Shown here piece by piece: positions 8,668-16,916 of a stretch of 64,000 nucleotides of DNA. A program made the position numbers and the translations under genes. Position 1 is the stretch's first letter. Each line of letters opens with the position of its first letter. The notes under the pieces are model-generated. The model was not told where the DNA came from and did not search any database. It saw only the letters and a program-made list of their open reading frames with translations. Source of the stretch: an uncultured Clostridia bacterium (GTDB taxonomy: Bacteria; Bacillota; Clostridia; Lachnospirales; Anaerotignaceae); assembly GCA_910586765.1 (NCBI GenBank), contig CAJUJJ010000008.1:35032-99031 (forward strand), given 5' to 3'.

Positions 8668-9726
8668 ATGAAAACAATACTGGTAACAGTAGATAAAACA
8701 TCGCCTGATAAAGAAAGCATACAGCAGGCAGCAGAGATATTAAAAAAAGGCGGTTTAGTAGCTTTTCCTACAGAAACAGTATATGGATTAGGTGCAAATG
8801 GCTTAAATGCAGCAGCCTGCAAAAAAATATATGAAGCAAAGGGACGTCCTTCGGACAACCCTTTGATACTTCATATTGCAGAAAAAGAAGATTTATATCA
8901 AATTGTAAAAGAAGTTCCTCAAAAGGCAGAAAAATTAATAAATGCTTTTTGGCCAGGACCATTGACAATGATATTTGAAAAAAAGGACTGTGTTCCTCAA
9001 GAAATTACAGGAGGATATTCTACAGTAGCGGTGCGTTTTCCTTCTCATAAAGTAGCACAAGCAGTCATTAAAATGGCAGGTATGCCTATTGCAGCACCAA
9101 GTGCAAATTCATCAGGAAAACCAAGCCCTACAAAGGCATCTCATGTTTTATTTGATTTAGAAAATAAAATTGATATGATTATAGATGGAGGAAATGCAGA
9201 AGTAGGTTTGGAGTCTACTATTGTAGATGTTTCTGGAGAAATACCTATGCTTTTGCGTCCAGGTGCCATTACAAAAGAAATGCTGGAAACTGTAATAGGG
9301 CATATAGAAATTGACCCAGCTATATTAGCAAAGCCAAATCAAAATTTAGTTCCCAAAGCTCCTGGTATGAAATATACACATTATTCTCCTAAAGCTGATG
9401 TCATATTAGTACAATGTAATGACTTGGCTGTTGCACAACAGAAAATAAAAGAATTAGTAAAAAAAGAATTACAATCAAATAAAAAAGTTGGTATATTGGC
9501 AACAGAGCAAACAAAAAATAATTATGACTGTGGTATTGTACTTTCATTAGGAGATAGACAAAATTTGGAAGAAATCGGTTCGAATTTGTTTAAACATCTC
9601 AGAAAATTTGATTTTTTAGGTGTTGATGTTGTTTATTCTGAAACAGTGCCCGAAAAAGAAGAAGGACTTGCTATAATGAACCGTTTACAAAAGGCAGCAG
9701 GTTATAAAGTGATAAAAACAGAGTAA
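8668..9726 (+). CDS. L-threonylcarbamoyladenylate synthase (Sua5/YwlC)
   Basis: Makes threonylcarbamoyl-AMP, the precursor for t6A37 of ANN-decoding tRNAs. The 352-residue product has an N-terminal YrdC domain (FPTETVYGLGANG, YEAKGRPSDNPLILHI, and APSANSSGKPSPT near residue 140). The C-terminal Sua5 domain follows the PGMKYTHYSPKA linker motif, so it is the long Sua5 form rather than short TsaC. ATG 8668 is used; an in-frame ATG at 8644 falls inside the upstream gene. Translational coupling is likely, since no strong ribosome site is seen and only 2 nt separate the genes. Confidence 0.95.
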   Translation: MKTILVTVDKTSPDKESIQQAAEILKKGGLVAFPTETVYGLGANGLNAAACKKIYEAKGRPSDNPLILHIAEKEDLYQIVKEVPQKAEKLINAFWPGPLTMIFEKKDCVPQEITGGYSTVAVRFPSHKVAQAVIKMAGMPIAAPSANSSGKPSPTKASHVLFDLENKIDMIIDGGNAEVGLESTIVDVSGEIPMLLRPGAITKEMLETVIGHIEIDPAILAKPNQNLVPKAPGMKYTHYSPKADVILVQCNDLAVAQQKIKELVKKELQSNKKVGILATEQTKNNYDCGIVLSLGDRQNLEEIGSNLFKHLRKFDFLGVDVVYSETVPEKEEGLAIMNRLQKAAGYKVIKTE

Positions 9727-9752
9727 TCATAGTAAAGGAGAATGATTGGAAT

Positions 9753-10181
9753 ATGATAGCACTAGGTTGTGACCACGGCGGATATGCTTTAATGCAGGAA
9801 GTAATTGACTACTTAGAAAAACAAAATATAGAATATCAAAATTTTGGAACTTATTCAGAAGACTCTTGTGACTATCCAGTGTATGCTAAAAAAGTAGCTC
9901 ATGCAGTAGCAGATGGAAATTGTGAAAAAGGAATATTGATATGTGGTACTGGTATAGGTGTTTCTATTACAGCAAATAAAATAAAAGGAATTAGAGCAGC
10001 ACTTTGCGGAGATTGTTTTTCTGCAAAAGCAACAAGAGAACACAATGATGCGAATATATTAGCTATGGGTGCAAGAGTAGTTGGTGCTGGACTTGCACTT
10101 GAAATTGTAAAAACATTTTTAGAAACACCTTTTTCAAATGACGAGCGTCATATTAGAAGAATTTCACAAATAGAGCAGTAA
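9753..10181 (+). CDS. rpiB: Ribose-5-phosphate isomerase B
   Basis: LacAB/RpiB-family isomerase interconverting ribose-5-P and ribulose-5-P. The 142-residue length is typical. Motifs: ALGCDHGGYALMQ at the N-terminus, DYPVYAKKVA, then GILICGTGIGVSITANK with the catalytic Cys, and EHNDANILAMGARV. It lies 26 nt after the Sua5 gene and 18 nt before upp. The same Sua5-RpiB-Upp order is known from Bacillus (ywlC to upp), which supports the operon. Confidence 0.95.
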   Translation: MIALGCDHGGYALMQEVIDYLEKQNIEYQNFGTYSEDSCDYPVYAKKVAHAVADGNCEKGILICGTGIGVSITANKIKGIRAALCGDCFSAKATREHNDANILAMGARVVGAGLALEIVKTFLETPFSNDERHIRRISQIEQ

Positions 10182-10199
10182 TCAGAAAGGAAGTATCGT

Positions 10200-10826
10200 A
10201 TGGGCAAATTATTTATATCAGAACATCCATTAATACAACATAAAATTGCAATGCTGCGTAATCGTGACACTGGTTCTAAAGAATTTAGGGAATTGGTAGA
10301 AGAAGTGGCAATGCTCCTTTCTTATGAAGCAACAAGAGAACTGCCTTTAGCTGCTGTAAAAGTGCAAACACCTATTACAACAGCGGATTGTAAAATGATT
10401 GATACAAAATTAGCGATTGTGCCTATATTGAGGGCAGGTATCGGTATGACAGAAGGACTTTTAGCGTTAATGCCTACAGCAAAAGTTGGACATATAGGAT
10501 TGTACCGTGACCCAGAAACATTACAGCCAGTAGAATATTATTGTAAACTGCCTTCTGACATAGAAGAAAGAACCGTATTTTTAACAGACCCTATGCTTGC
10601 TACAGGAGGTACAGCAGAAGCAGCTATTGGATTTTTAAAAGACAAAGGAGCGAAAAAAATTACATTGCTTTGTGTACTAAGTGCTCCACAGGGAGTAGAG
10701 AGAGTGCAAAAAACGCACCCAGATGTGGATATTTATACAGCAGCATATGACAATAGCTTGAATGACCACGGCTATATTGTACCAGGTCTTGGAGATGCAG
10801 GAGATAGAATTTTTGGCACAAAATAA
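10200..10826 (+). CDS. upp: Uracil phosphoribosyltransferase
   Basis: Salvages uracil to UMP using PRPP. The 208-residue product has HPLIQHKIAMLRNRDTGSKEFRELV at the start (written here only as the family's N-terminal helix region), the PRPP loop FLTDPMLATGGTAEAAI and the uracil-binding YIVPGLGDAGDR near the C-terminus. GAAAGGA precedes the ATG. It is the fourth gene of the operon. Confidence 0.97.
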   Translation: MGKLFISEHPLIQHKIAMLRNRDTGSKEFRELVEEVAMLLSYEATRELPLAAVKVQTPITTADCKMIDTKLAIVPILRAGIGMTEGLLALMPTAKVGHIGLYRDPETLQPVEYYCKLPSDIEERTVFLTDPMLATGGTAEAAIGFLKDKGAKKITLLCVLSAPQGVERVQKTHPDVDIYTAAYDNSLNDHGYIVPGLGDAGDRIFGTK

Positions 10827-10855
10827 AGCTATCTGTATCTGAGGAGAGGATAATA

Positions 10856-11893
10856 TTGGATTATAATTGGCTTTTATATATTGCAGCTTTTGCGAGTGCT
10901 TTTGCAATCACACTGGTAACAACACCTTTTGCAAAAAAAGTTTCTGTAAAATTAGGTGCGATTGATATACCAAAAGATAGGGGTATGCACAAAAAACCTA
11001 TGCCTCGTATGGGCGGCATTGCCATTGTAATGGGTTTTATGATAACGGTGCTTGTTTTGTATCGTTTTAATCCAGAAATGAATGTAAAACAATTTGCTGG
11101 CTTTGTAATGGGAGCTAGTATTATTGTTGTGCTTGGTATGATAGATGATGTAAAAAATCTGAGAGCAAGATTAAAATTTTGTGTGCAAATTGTTGCAGCA
11201 TTGATTGTTATATATTCTGGTACAAGAATTAATGTTGTTATGTGGCCTGTAACAACTTATCTGCAAACATTTAGTGTACCAATTACATTAGTATGGATTG
11301 TAGGTGTAACAAATGCAGTAAATTTGATTGATGGTTTAGATGGCTTAGCTGCGGGGGTATCTTCTATTGCAGCACTTTGTTTAATGATACTTTGTATTAT
11401 GACAGGAAGCACTACAGCGGTGATGTTAACAGCATCATTAGCAGGTGCTTGTTTGGGATTTCTGCCTAGAAATTTTAATCCAGCAGAGATATTTATGGGA
11501 GATACAGGCTCTACATTTTTGGGCTTTGTGCTTGCTGTAACAAGTATATTAGGTGTGTTTAAAGGATATGCCATACTTGCACTCATTGTTAGTATGTTGT
11601 GTTTAGGACTGCCTATATTTGATACATTGTTTGCTATGCTAAGACGTATGGCAAAGCATCAGCCTATTATGAAAGCAGATAGAGGACATTTACACCATAG
11701 ATTGATAGATAAAGGGCTTTCACAACGTCAAGCAGTGTTGATATTGTATATTGTTAGTTTGCTTTGCGGACTTCTGGCAATATTTATATCATTTAAAGAC
11801 TCTCGCACCATTGTAGTAGTTGTACTAACGATTATTGTACTAAGTATTTTAATTTATTATTTTAATGCACACATCAAAAATAAAAATCAATAA
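10856..11893 (+). CDS. Undecaprenyl-phosphate sugar-1-phosphate transferase (TagO/WecA/MraY superfamily)
   Basis: Integral membrane enzyme that transfers a sugar-1-phosphate, probably GlcNAc-1-P, to undecaprenyl phosphate to start wall polymer synthesis. The 345 residues contain about ten membrane segments. The superfamily motifs are present: KDRGMHKKPMPRMGG, VLGMIDDVKNL, NAVNLIDGLDGLAAG, FMGDTGSTFLGF and RGHLHHRLIDKG. The start is TTG at 10856 behind GAGGAGAGGA. The DGLDGLA and HHRL motifs favour TagO/WecA over MraY, but the exact sugar cannot be told. It is the last gene of the operon. Confidence 0.9.
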   Translation: MDYNWLLYIAAFASAFAITLVTTPFAKKVSVKLGAIDIPKDRGMHKKPMPRMGGIAIVMGFMITVLVLYRFNPEMNVKQFAGFVMGASIIVVLGMIDDVKNLRARLKFCVQIVAALIVIYSGTRINVVMWPVTTYLQTFSVPITLVWIVGVTNAVNLIDGLDGLAAGVSSIAALCLMILCIMTGSTTAVMLTASLAGACLGFLPRNFNPAEIFMGDTGSTFLGFVLAVTSILGVFKGYAILALIVSMLCLGLPIFDTLFAMLRRMAKHQPIMKADRGHLHHRLIDKGLSQRQAVLILYIVSLLCGLLAIFISFKDSRTIVVVVLTIIVLSILIYYFNAHIKNKNQ

Positions 11894-11909
11894 ATTGTGC
11901 TACATAAAT

Positions 11910-11948
11910 AAAAAAGCGTTATTCTCAAAAAAAGAGTAACGCTTTTTG
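11910..11948. terminator. Bidirectional terminator between tagO-like and EamA genes
   Basis: AAAAAGCGTTA pairs with TAACGCTTTTT, with CTC/GAG closing further in. A-run and T-run flank both sides, suiting the two convergent genes. Confidence 0.8.
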
Positions 11949-11949
11949 T

Positions 11950-12813
11950 TTATTTTGAAAATTGAAATAATACCAATCCTATCAATATCATTGCTCCTCC
12001 TATCAATGTGCCTATAGAGGGAATTTCTTTTAAAAATAGAAATCCCAATATGGTAGATAAAAGGGGTGTAACAAACATAAAATTTGTGACATCGCTTGTT
12101 TTTTCTGCAATAGAAAGTGCTTTTCCCCACAGTACATAAGCAATGCCACTTGAAAATATACCTAATAAAAGCAATACACCTATTTGTGAAAAAGAAGCTG
12201 TTGTTAATTCTGTAATGCCTTTGGGCAAAAAGAATAATAATAGTATTGTACCACAAATCATACTGTATGTTACGATTTCATTAGAGCGATAGCCTAAAGA
12301 AGAAAGTTTTCTTTGATAGACATTATAAATACAAAATACAACAGCAGCACACAATGTCCATATAATACCAAAATTGAATGAAAGTGTTCCTTGCCATAGT
12401 GATAAAACAATTATTCCTACAAATTCTATTAAAATAGCAATCCAACCAAGTAATTTAATTTTTTCGTTGTATAAAAAAGTAGAAACAACTGATGTCATAA
12501 TAGGTGTTGTTGCAATAATAATACTTGAAGTAGCAGAAGTAAGAGATTGCAAGCCTGTGTTAAAAAAAACAAGATATAAAAAAAATCCAAATAATCCAGA
12601 AATAAAAAACTTGGGAATGTCTTGTTTTTTGGGAAGTGCAATTTTTTGAAAAATACCTAGCCCACATAAAAATAGTGATGCAATAATGCACCTTAATACA
12701 GCAACGCTGTTAATATGAAAATGAGAAATAGCAATTTTGGAAAAAGGAAAAGCCATTGCCCAAAATAATACTGTAAAAAATCCCAATAGATTTACTTTTA
12801 CTTTTGTTGACAT
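11950..12813 (-). CDS. EamA-type drug/metabolite (DMT) transporter
   Basis: A 287-residue membrane protein with ten hydrophobic segments arranged as two EamA repeats. Family sequences include FWAMAFPFSKIAI in the first helix and TPLLSTILGFLFLKEIP in the second repeat. It is a likely exporter of an amino acid or metabolite; the substrate is not visible. AAGGAGG lies 7 nt ahead of the ATG. It is divergent from the LysR regulator starting at 12974 with about 160 bp between them, so that regulator probably controls it. Confidence 0.88.
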   Translation of the reverse strand: MSTKVKVNLLGFFTVLFWAMAFPFSKIAISHFHINSVAVLRCIIASLFLCGLGIFQKIALPKKQDIPKFFISGLFGFFLYLVFFNTGLQSLTSATSSIIIATTPIMTSVVSTFLYNEKIKLLGWIAILIEFVGIIVLSLWQGTLSFNFGIIWTLCAAVVFCIYNVYQRKLSSLGYRSNEIVTYSMICGTILLLFFLPKGITELTTASFSQIGVLLLLGIFSSGIAYVLWGKALSIAEKTSDVTNFMFVTPLLSTILGFLFLKEIPSIGTLIGGAMILIGLVLFQFSK

Positions 12814-12973
12814 ATTTAAAACCTCCTTAATGTTGTAAAGTGATTTTTGTTTTTTCTATCATATACCAAATATAATCATTTGTAAAATAGATAGTTTTAA
12901 TAAAATAGATTAGTATTTTTAATGATAATGTGTTATACTAATATATCGTTATAATGTTGTGGAGTGTATCACT

Positions 12974-13864
12974 ATGGAAATAAGAAATTTAATGACATTT
13001 TTGAGAGTAGCAGAACTGCAAAATTTTACAAGAGCAGCAGAACAATTAGGGTATTCTCAATCTACTGTTACAGTGCAAATACAACAGTTGGAACAAGAAT
13101 TAAATGTCAAATTGTTTGAAAGAATAGGTAAAAAAATATCTGTAACAGAAAAGGGGTGGGAAGTATTTCAATATGCAAAAGAAATTAGAAATTTAGTGGA
13201 AAAAATGACATATATGAGTACAGAACAAAATAATATAAAAGGACAGCTTTGTATTGGTGTAATAGAGTCCTTAATTTGTGCAGATATGCCTAAAATTTTG
13301 TCAGAATATCATAGAAAATATCCAGAAGTAGAGTTGATTGTGAAAACAAATTATGTAGATGAATTAATTGAAATGATGGTACATAATGAAGTAGATTTTA
13401 TATTTATAATAGATGAACTACTTTATCATAAAGAATGGATAAAATCTTATATGAAGAAAGAAGAAATTTCATTCTTTACACAGTATGAAAATTGTTTTGC
13501 ACAAATGGATAATGTAAGCATACAAGAAATATTAAAACAGCCTTTTATATTGACAGAAAAGGGTATTAGTTATCGTAAAGCATTAGATGAGTATGTACAA
13601 AAAAATAATATTGATTTTAAACCGTTTTTAGAAATAGGAGACACGAAAATCATTGTAGAGCTTTTAAAAAAAGGAGAAGGCATTTCTTTTTTGCCTGATA
13701 TGGTTGTTACAGAAGAAATCAAAAATAAAACAATTAAAAAAATAAATGTACAAAATTGGAATGTTGTAATGTGGAAACAAGTAATTTATCATAAAAATAA
13801 ATATTTGACACCACAAATGAGTGCATTTATTAAAATGTTTGTTGAAATGCAGCAAAATAAATAA
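12974..13864 (+). CDS. LysR-type transcriptional regulator
   Basis: A 296-residue LTTR with a winged HTH at residues about 1-60 (FLRVAELQNFTRAAEQLGYSQSTVTVQIQQLE, given as the HTH region in two parts: FLRVAELQNFTRAAEQLG and YSQSTVTVQIQQLE) and a periplasmic-binding-protein-like effector domain. The ATG at 12974 is preferred, since GGAG (12961-12964) sits 9 nt upstream and the in-frame GTG at 12959 overlaps that site. It is divergent from the EamA transporter, the usual arrangement for an LTTR and its target. Confidence 0.9.
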   Translation: MEIRNLMTFLRVAELQNFTRAAEQLGYSQSTVTVQIQQLEQELNVKLFERIGKKISVTEKGWEVFQYAKEIRNLVEKMTYMSTEQNNIKGQLCIGVIESLICADMPKILSEYHRKYPEVELIVKTNYVDELIEMMVHNEVDFIFIIDELLYHKEWIKSYMKKEEISFFTQYENCFAQMDNVSIQEILKQPFILTEKGISYRKALDEYVQKNNIDFKPFLEIGDTKIIVELLKKGEGISFLPDMVVTEEIKNKTIKKINVQNWNVVMWKQVIYHKNKYLTPQMSAFIKMFVEMQQNK

Positions 13865-13962
13865 AAAACATTAATATTTCGTAAAGAATAATGTTAATTT
13901 ATTCTATTTTGTACCGATAATTAAATATAAGAAACATATTTGATAAAAAAGGAGTGAATTTT

Positions 13963-14133
13963 ATGGACGTTGGAGGTTTAGGATTAGCAGGAGTACAAAT
14001 GCAGGCAGGAATTGCTTTAACAAAAAATTGTATGGAGTCAGCTGAATTACAGGCGGCACAGTTAATTGAAAGTATGGAAGCAGCAAATCCAGTAAATCTG
14101 TCATCTTCTCATATGATAGATATGTTAGTATAA
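13963..14133 (+). CDS. YjfB-family small protein (putative motility protein)
   Basis: A 56-residue ORF starting MDVGGLGLAGVQMQAGIAL and ending SHMIDMLV, with GGAGTGAATTTT before the ATG and a strong terminator after the stop. The pattern (short, M-Q-rich amphipathic helix, terminal MIDMLV) matches the YjfB putative-motility-protein family of Firmicutes, whose function is not established. It is monocistronic between the LysR gene and the pot operon. No flagellar genes are in the window. Confidence 0.8.
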   Translation: MDVGGLGLAGVQMQAGIALTKNCMESAELQAAQLIESMEAANPVNLSSSHMIDMLV

Positions 14134-14146
14134 TAATGTAATAAAG

Positions 14147-14177
14147 AAACCGAGAAAATTATTTTTCTCGGTTTTGA
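14147..14177. terminator. Terminator between the YjfB gene and potD
   Basis: AACCGAGAAAA pairs with TTTTCTCGGTT followed by TTTTGATT. It sits between the convergent yjfB-like and pot genes and probably serves both. Confidence 0.8.
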
Positions 14178-14180
14178 TTA

Positions 14181-15281
14181 TTAATTAGAGGCTTTTACTT
14201 TAATCCAAAGTTCAGATAATTTTTCTTTTAAAACAGCATTATCTTGAAATACTTCATCTTTTTCATATCCAGTACGTGGCAGATAAGAAGGAACGAGTTC
14301 ATATAAACCACCTTCACTACTCATATTGTCCATTACTTCTTGATTAGAAGAAGTATATCCTACTGCTTCAGAATTGCCATAAGAGGCATCATATGTCAAT
14401 ACATAATTTATAAATTCATTTGCTAGTTTTGGATTTTCTGCATTTGCTGGTATTACCATAGCATCGCTCCATATATTGGTACCTTCCTCTGGCAAATAAT
14501 ATGCCATATCTTCGTTTTCATATAATATTGTTGTAGCATCGCCACTATATACAACAGCTAAATCTTTGTTGCCATTCATCATACCATCAATGACTTCATC
14601 TGTTACATAAACAGGTTCCATAGTATCGTTTAATTCTTTTAACCATTGATAGGCTTGTTCAATTTCTTGTTCATTATCTGTATTCATAGAATAACCAAGT
14701 GATTTTAATGCTATCATAAAAGAGTCTCTTTCAGAGTCATACATATATAATTTACCTTTGTATTTTGGATTTTTTAATATTGCATAACCTTGTTGTTCTA
14801 AATCTTTTATATCGACATTGTTTTTGTTGTAAACAATACCTACAGTACCCCAAAAATAAGGAACAGAATAAGTGTTATCTGGGTCATAAGGAAGTCCCTT
14901 TACGCCTTCTGACAAATTAGAAATATTTGGTATCATTTCTTTATCAATAGGCTGTAAACTGTTGTTTGCTAAAAGCCTTTCAATCATATAATCAGAAGGT
15001 ACTAAAATATCATAGGCATCACCTGCTTGTATTTTAGTATACATCATTTCATTTGAGTCAAAATATTCTACAATGACATTGACACCAAATTGCTTTTCAA
15101 AATCGCTTATAAGTGTATCTCCCATATATTCGCCCCAGTTATACAATTTTAGTGTATCAGAGCCGTATTTTTCAACAGGGTCTTCTGCTGGTGTGTTGCT
15201 GCTGTTTCCGCAAGATGTAAAACTAAATAGCATTGTTGCAGTAAGTAATACAGAAAGTATTTTTTTGATATTATGCTTCAT
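14181..15281 (-). CDS. potD: Spermidine/putrescine ABC transporter substrate-binding lipoprotein PotD
   Basis: Extracytoplasmic polyamine-binding protein. The 366 residues begin with a lipoprotein signal ending in the lipobox FTSCGNSS (lipidated Cys near 25). The mature part opens with LKLYNWGEYMGDTLISDFEKQ, the PotD/PotF hallmark, and has VPSDYMIERL and IVYNKNNV segments. The start overlaps the potC stop by 11 nt, with AGGAG ahead. It is the last gene of regulator-potA-potB-potC-potD. Which polyamine is bound cannot be decided by eye. Confidence 0.93.
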   Translation of the reverse strand: MKHNIKKILSVLLTATMLFSFTSCGNSSNTPAEDPVEKYGSDTLKLYNWGEYMGDTLISDFEKQFGVNVIVEYFDSNEMMYTKIQAGDAYDILVPSDYMIERLLANNSLQPIDKEMIPNISNLSEGVKGLPYDPDNTYSVPYFWGTVGIVYNKNNVDIKDLEQQGYAILKNPKYKGKLYMYDSERDSFMIALKSLGYSMNTDNEQEIEQAYQWLKELNDTMEPVYVTDEVIDGMMNGNKDLAVVYSGDATTILYENEDMAYYLPEEGTNIWSDAMVIPANAENPKLANEFINYVLTYDASYGNSEAVGYTSSNQEVMDNMSSEGGLYELVPSYLPRTGYEKDEVFQDNAVLKEKLSELWIKVKASN

Positions 15282-16071
15282 ATTTTGTTTTCTCCTTTTT
15301 TTGTTTTAATATTGGTATGATATTTACAAGTAGTAAAACTACTGTAATAATTAAAATAATAATGCTAGATAGTGCATTAATAGAAGGATTTACCCTTTTT
15401 GACATAGTATAAACAAGTATAGAGATGTTGTTAACACCATTGCCTGTTACAAAATAAGATATAATAAAGTCGTCAAAAGACATTGTAAAAGCAATTAAAG
15501 CACCTGATACAATACCTGGCATAATTTGAGGAACAATTACCTTTGTAAGTGCCTGCCAAGGTGTAGCACCTAAATCTAATGCAGCATCGGCTAAATTAGG
15601 GTCAAGAGAGCGTAATTTTGGTGCTACACTTAATATCACATAAGGAATACAAAACATAATGTGTGCAAGTAATAATGTCATAAATCCTTTTTTGACACCT
15701 AATGCACTAAAAAACATTAAAAGTCCAATACCTGTTACGATTTCAGGGTTCATAATAGGCAAATCATTAATTTGTTCTACAATTCCCTTTAATATACGAT
15801 TTGACTTAGAAAGTCCTATTGCTGTAATAGTGCCTGCAATGGTAGAAATGAATGTAGCAAGCAAAGCGATTACAATAGTATAAAATATAGACTGCATCAT
15901 AGTGGAGTCATGAAACATTTTTTCATACCACTGTAATGAAAACCCTCCAAATTTTGTCAAAGAACGAGAAGAATTAAATGAAAATATAATAGTATATACA
16001 ATAGGCAAATAAAAAAATATTATCATAATAGCCATATAAATTTTACTGCCTATTTTTTTTGATGGCTTCAA
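15271..16071 (-). CDS. potC: Spermidine/putrescine ABC transporter permease PotC
   Basis: A 266-residue inner permease with six membrane segments and the ABC-permease EAA-type loop (AALDLGATPWQALTKVIVPQIMPGI), given here only as the LGATPWQALTKV core. The start is TTG at 16071, overlapping the potB stop (TTGA). GGGGAG lies 9 nt upstream, and no ATG fits better. Tight coupling with potB and potD. Confidence 0.92.
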   Translation of the reverse strand: MKPSKKIGSKIYMAIMIIFFYLPIVYTIIFSFNSSRSLTKFGGFSLQWYEKMFHDSTMMQSIFYTIVIALLATFISTIAGTITAIGLSKSNRILKGIVEQINDLPIMNPEIVTGIGLLMFFSALGVKKGFMTLLLAHIMFCIPYVILSVAPKLRSLDPNLADAALDLGATPWQALTKVIVPQIMPGIVSGALIAFTMSFDDFIISYFVTGNGVNNISILVYTMSKRVNPSINALSSIIILIITVVLLLVNIIPILKQKKEKTKYEA

Positions 16072-16910
16072 TGTAATATTCTCCCCTTTCCTGTACTGTT
16101 TCTGATTTCAACTTTTTTAGTAATGTACATAGAAATCATAATAATAATGGCCATAATCAATGAAATGGCACTGCCGAAATTCCAGTTGCCTGCTGTTAAA
16201 AATTGAGACTCTATAACATTGCCTATTAAAACATATTGCCCTCCTCCTAACAGCTTTGGTATAAAAAAGCTAGACATTGCTGGTAAAAATACCAGTGTAA
16301 TACCGCTTATGACACCAGGAAGGGAAAGAGGAAATGTTACTTTTAAAAAGCATTGCAATTTATCAGCACCTAAATCACTCGCTGCTTCTAAAAGGCTTTT
16401 GTCCATTTTTGTTAATGAGGTATGAATTTGCAATATCATAAAAGGAATAAAATTGTAAACCATACCTAATATTACTGCAAAATCAGTGTGGAGTAATTTT
16501 GTTTGTAAACCAAATAAAGATAATATATTATTTAGTATACCATTGTCTTGTAAAATGCCCATCCAAGCATATGTTCTAACAAGCATATTAATCCATGTAG
16601 GAAATGTAATTAAAAGTATTAAAAAAACTTTATTTTTTTCTTTTGCATTTGCAATAATATATGCTGCTGGATACCCTAATAAAATACATAGTATTGTAGT
16701 AATTATTGCAATGTAAAGGGATTGTTTTAATACATTGATAAATATAATGTCACTAAAAAAGCGAGTAAAATTTTCAAATGTAAACCAAAATGTTGCAACA
16801 TCATTGCCGTGTTTTGTAAAAGCATACATTAGTATCATAAACATAGGCACAACAATCATAATAGAAATCCATAGTATATAAGGGTATGTCATATTTTTAA
16901 ATTGTTTCAT
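16068..16910 (-). CDS. potB: Spermidine/putrescine ABC transporter permease PotB
   Basis: A 280-residue permease with six membrane helices and the EAA loop (AASDLGADKLQCFLKVTFPL). ATG 16910 is preferred, with GGGGTGAG just upstream overlapping the potA stop; an in-frame GTG at 16916 overlaps that site. It overlaps potC by 4 nt. Together with PotC it forms the membrane channel energised by PotA. Confidence 0.92.
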   Translation of the reverse strand: MKQFKNMTYPYILWISIMIVVPMFMILMYAFTKHGNDVATFWFTFENFTRFFSDIIFINVLKQSLYIAIITTILCILLGYPAAYIIANAKEKNKVFLILLITFPTWINMLVRTYAWMGILQDNGILNNILSLFGLQTKLLHTDFAVILGMVYNFIPFMILQIHTSLTKMDKSLLEAASDLGADKLQCFLKVTFPLSLPGVISGITLVFLPAMSSFFIPKLLGGGQYVLIGNVIESQFLTAGNWNFGSAISLIMAIIIMISMYITKKVEIRNSTGKGRILH

Positions 16911-16916
16911 AAGCAC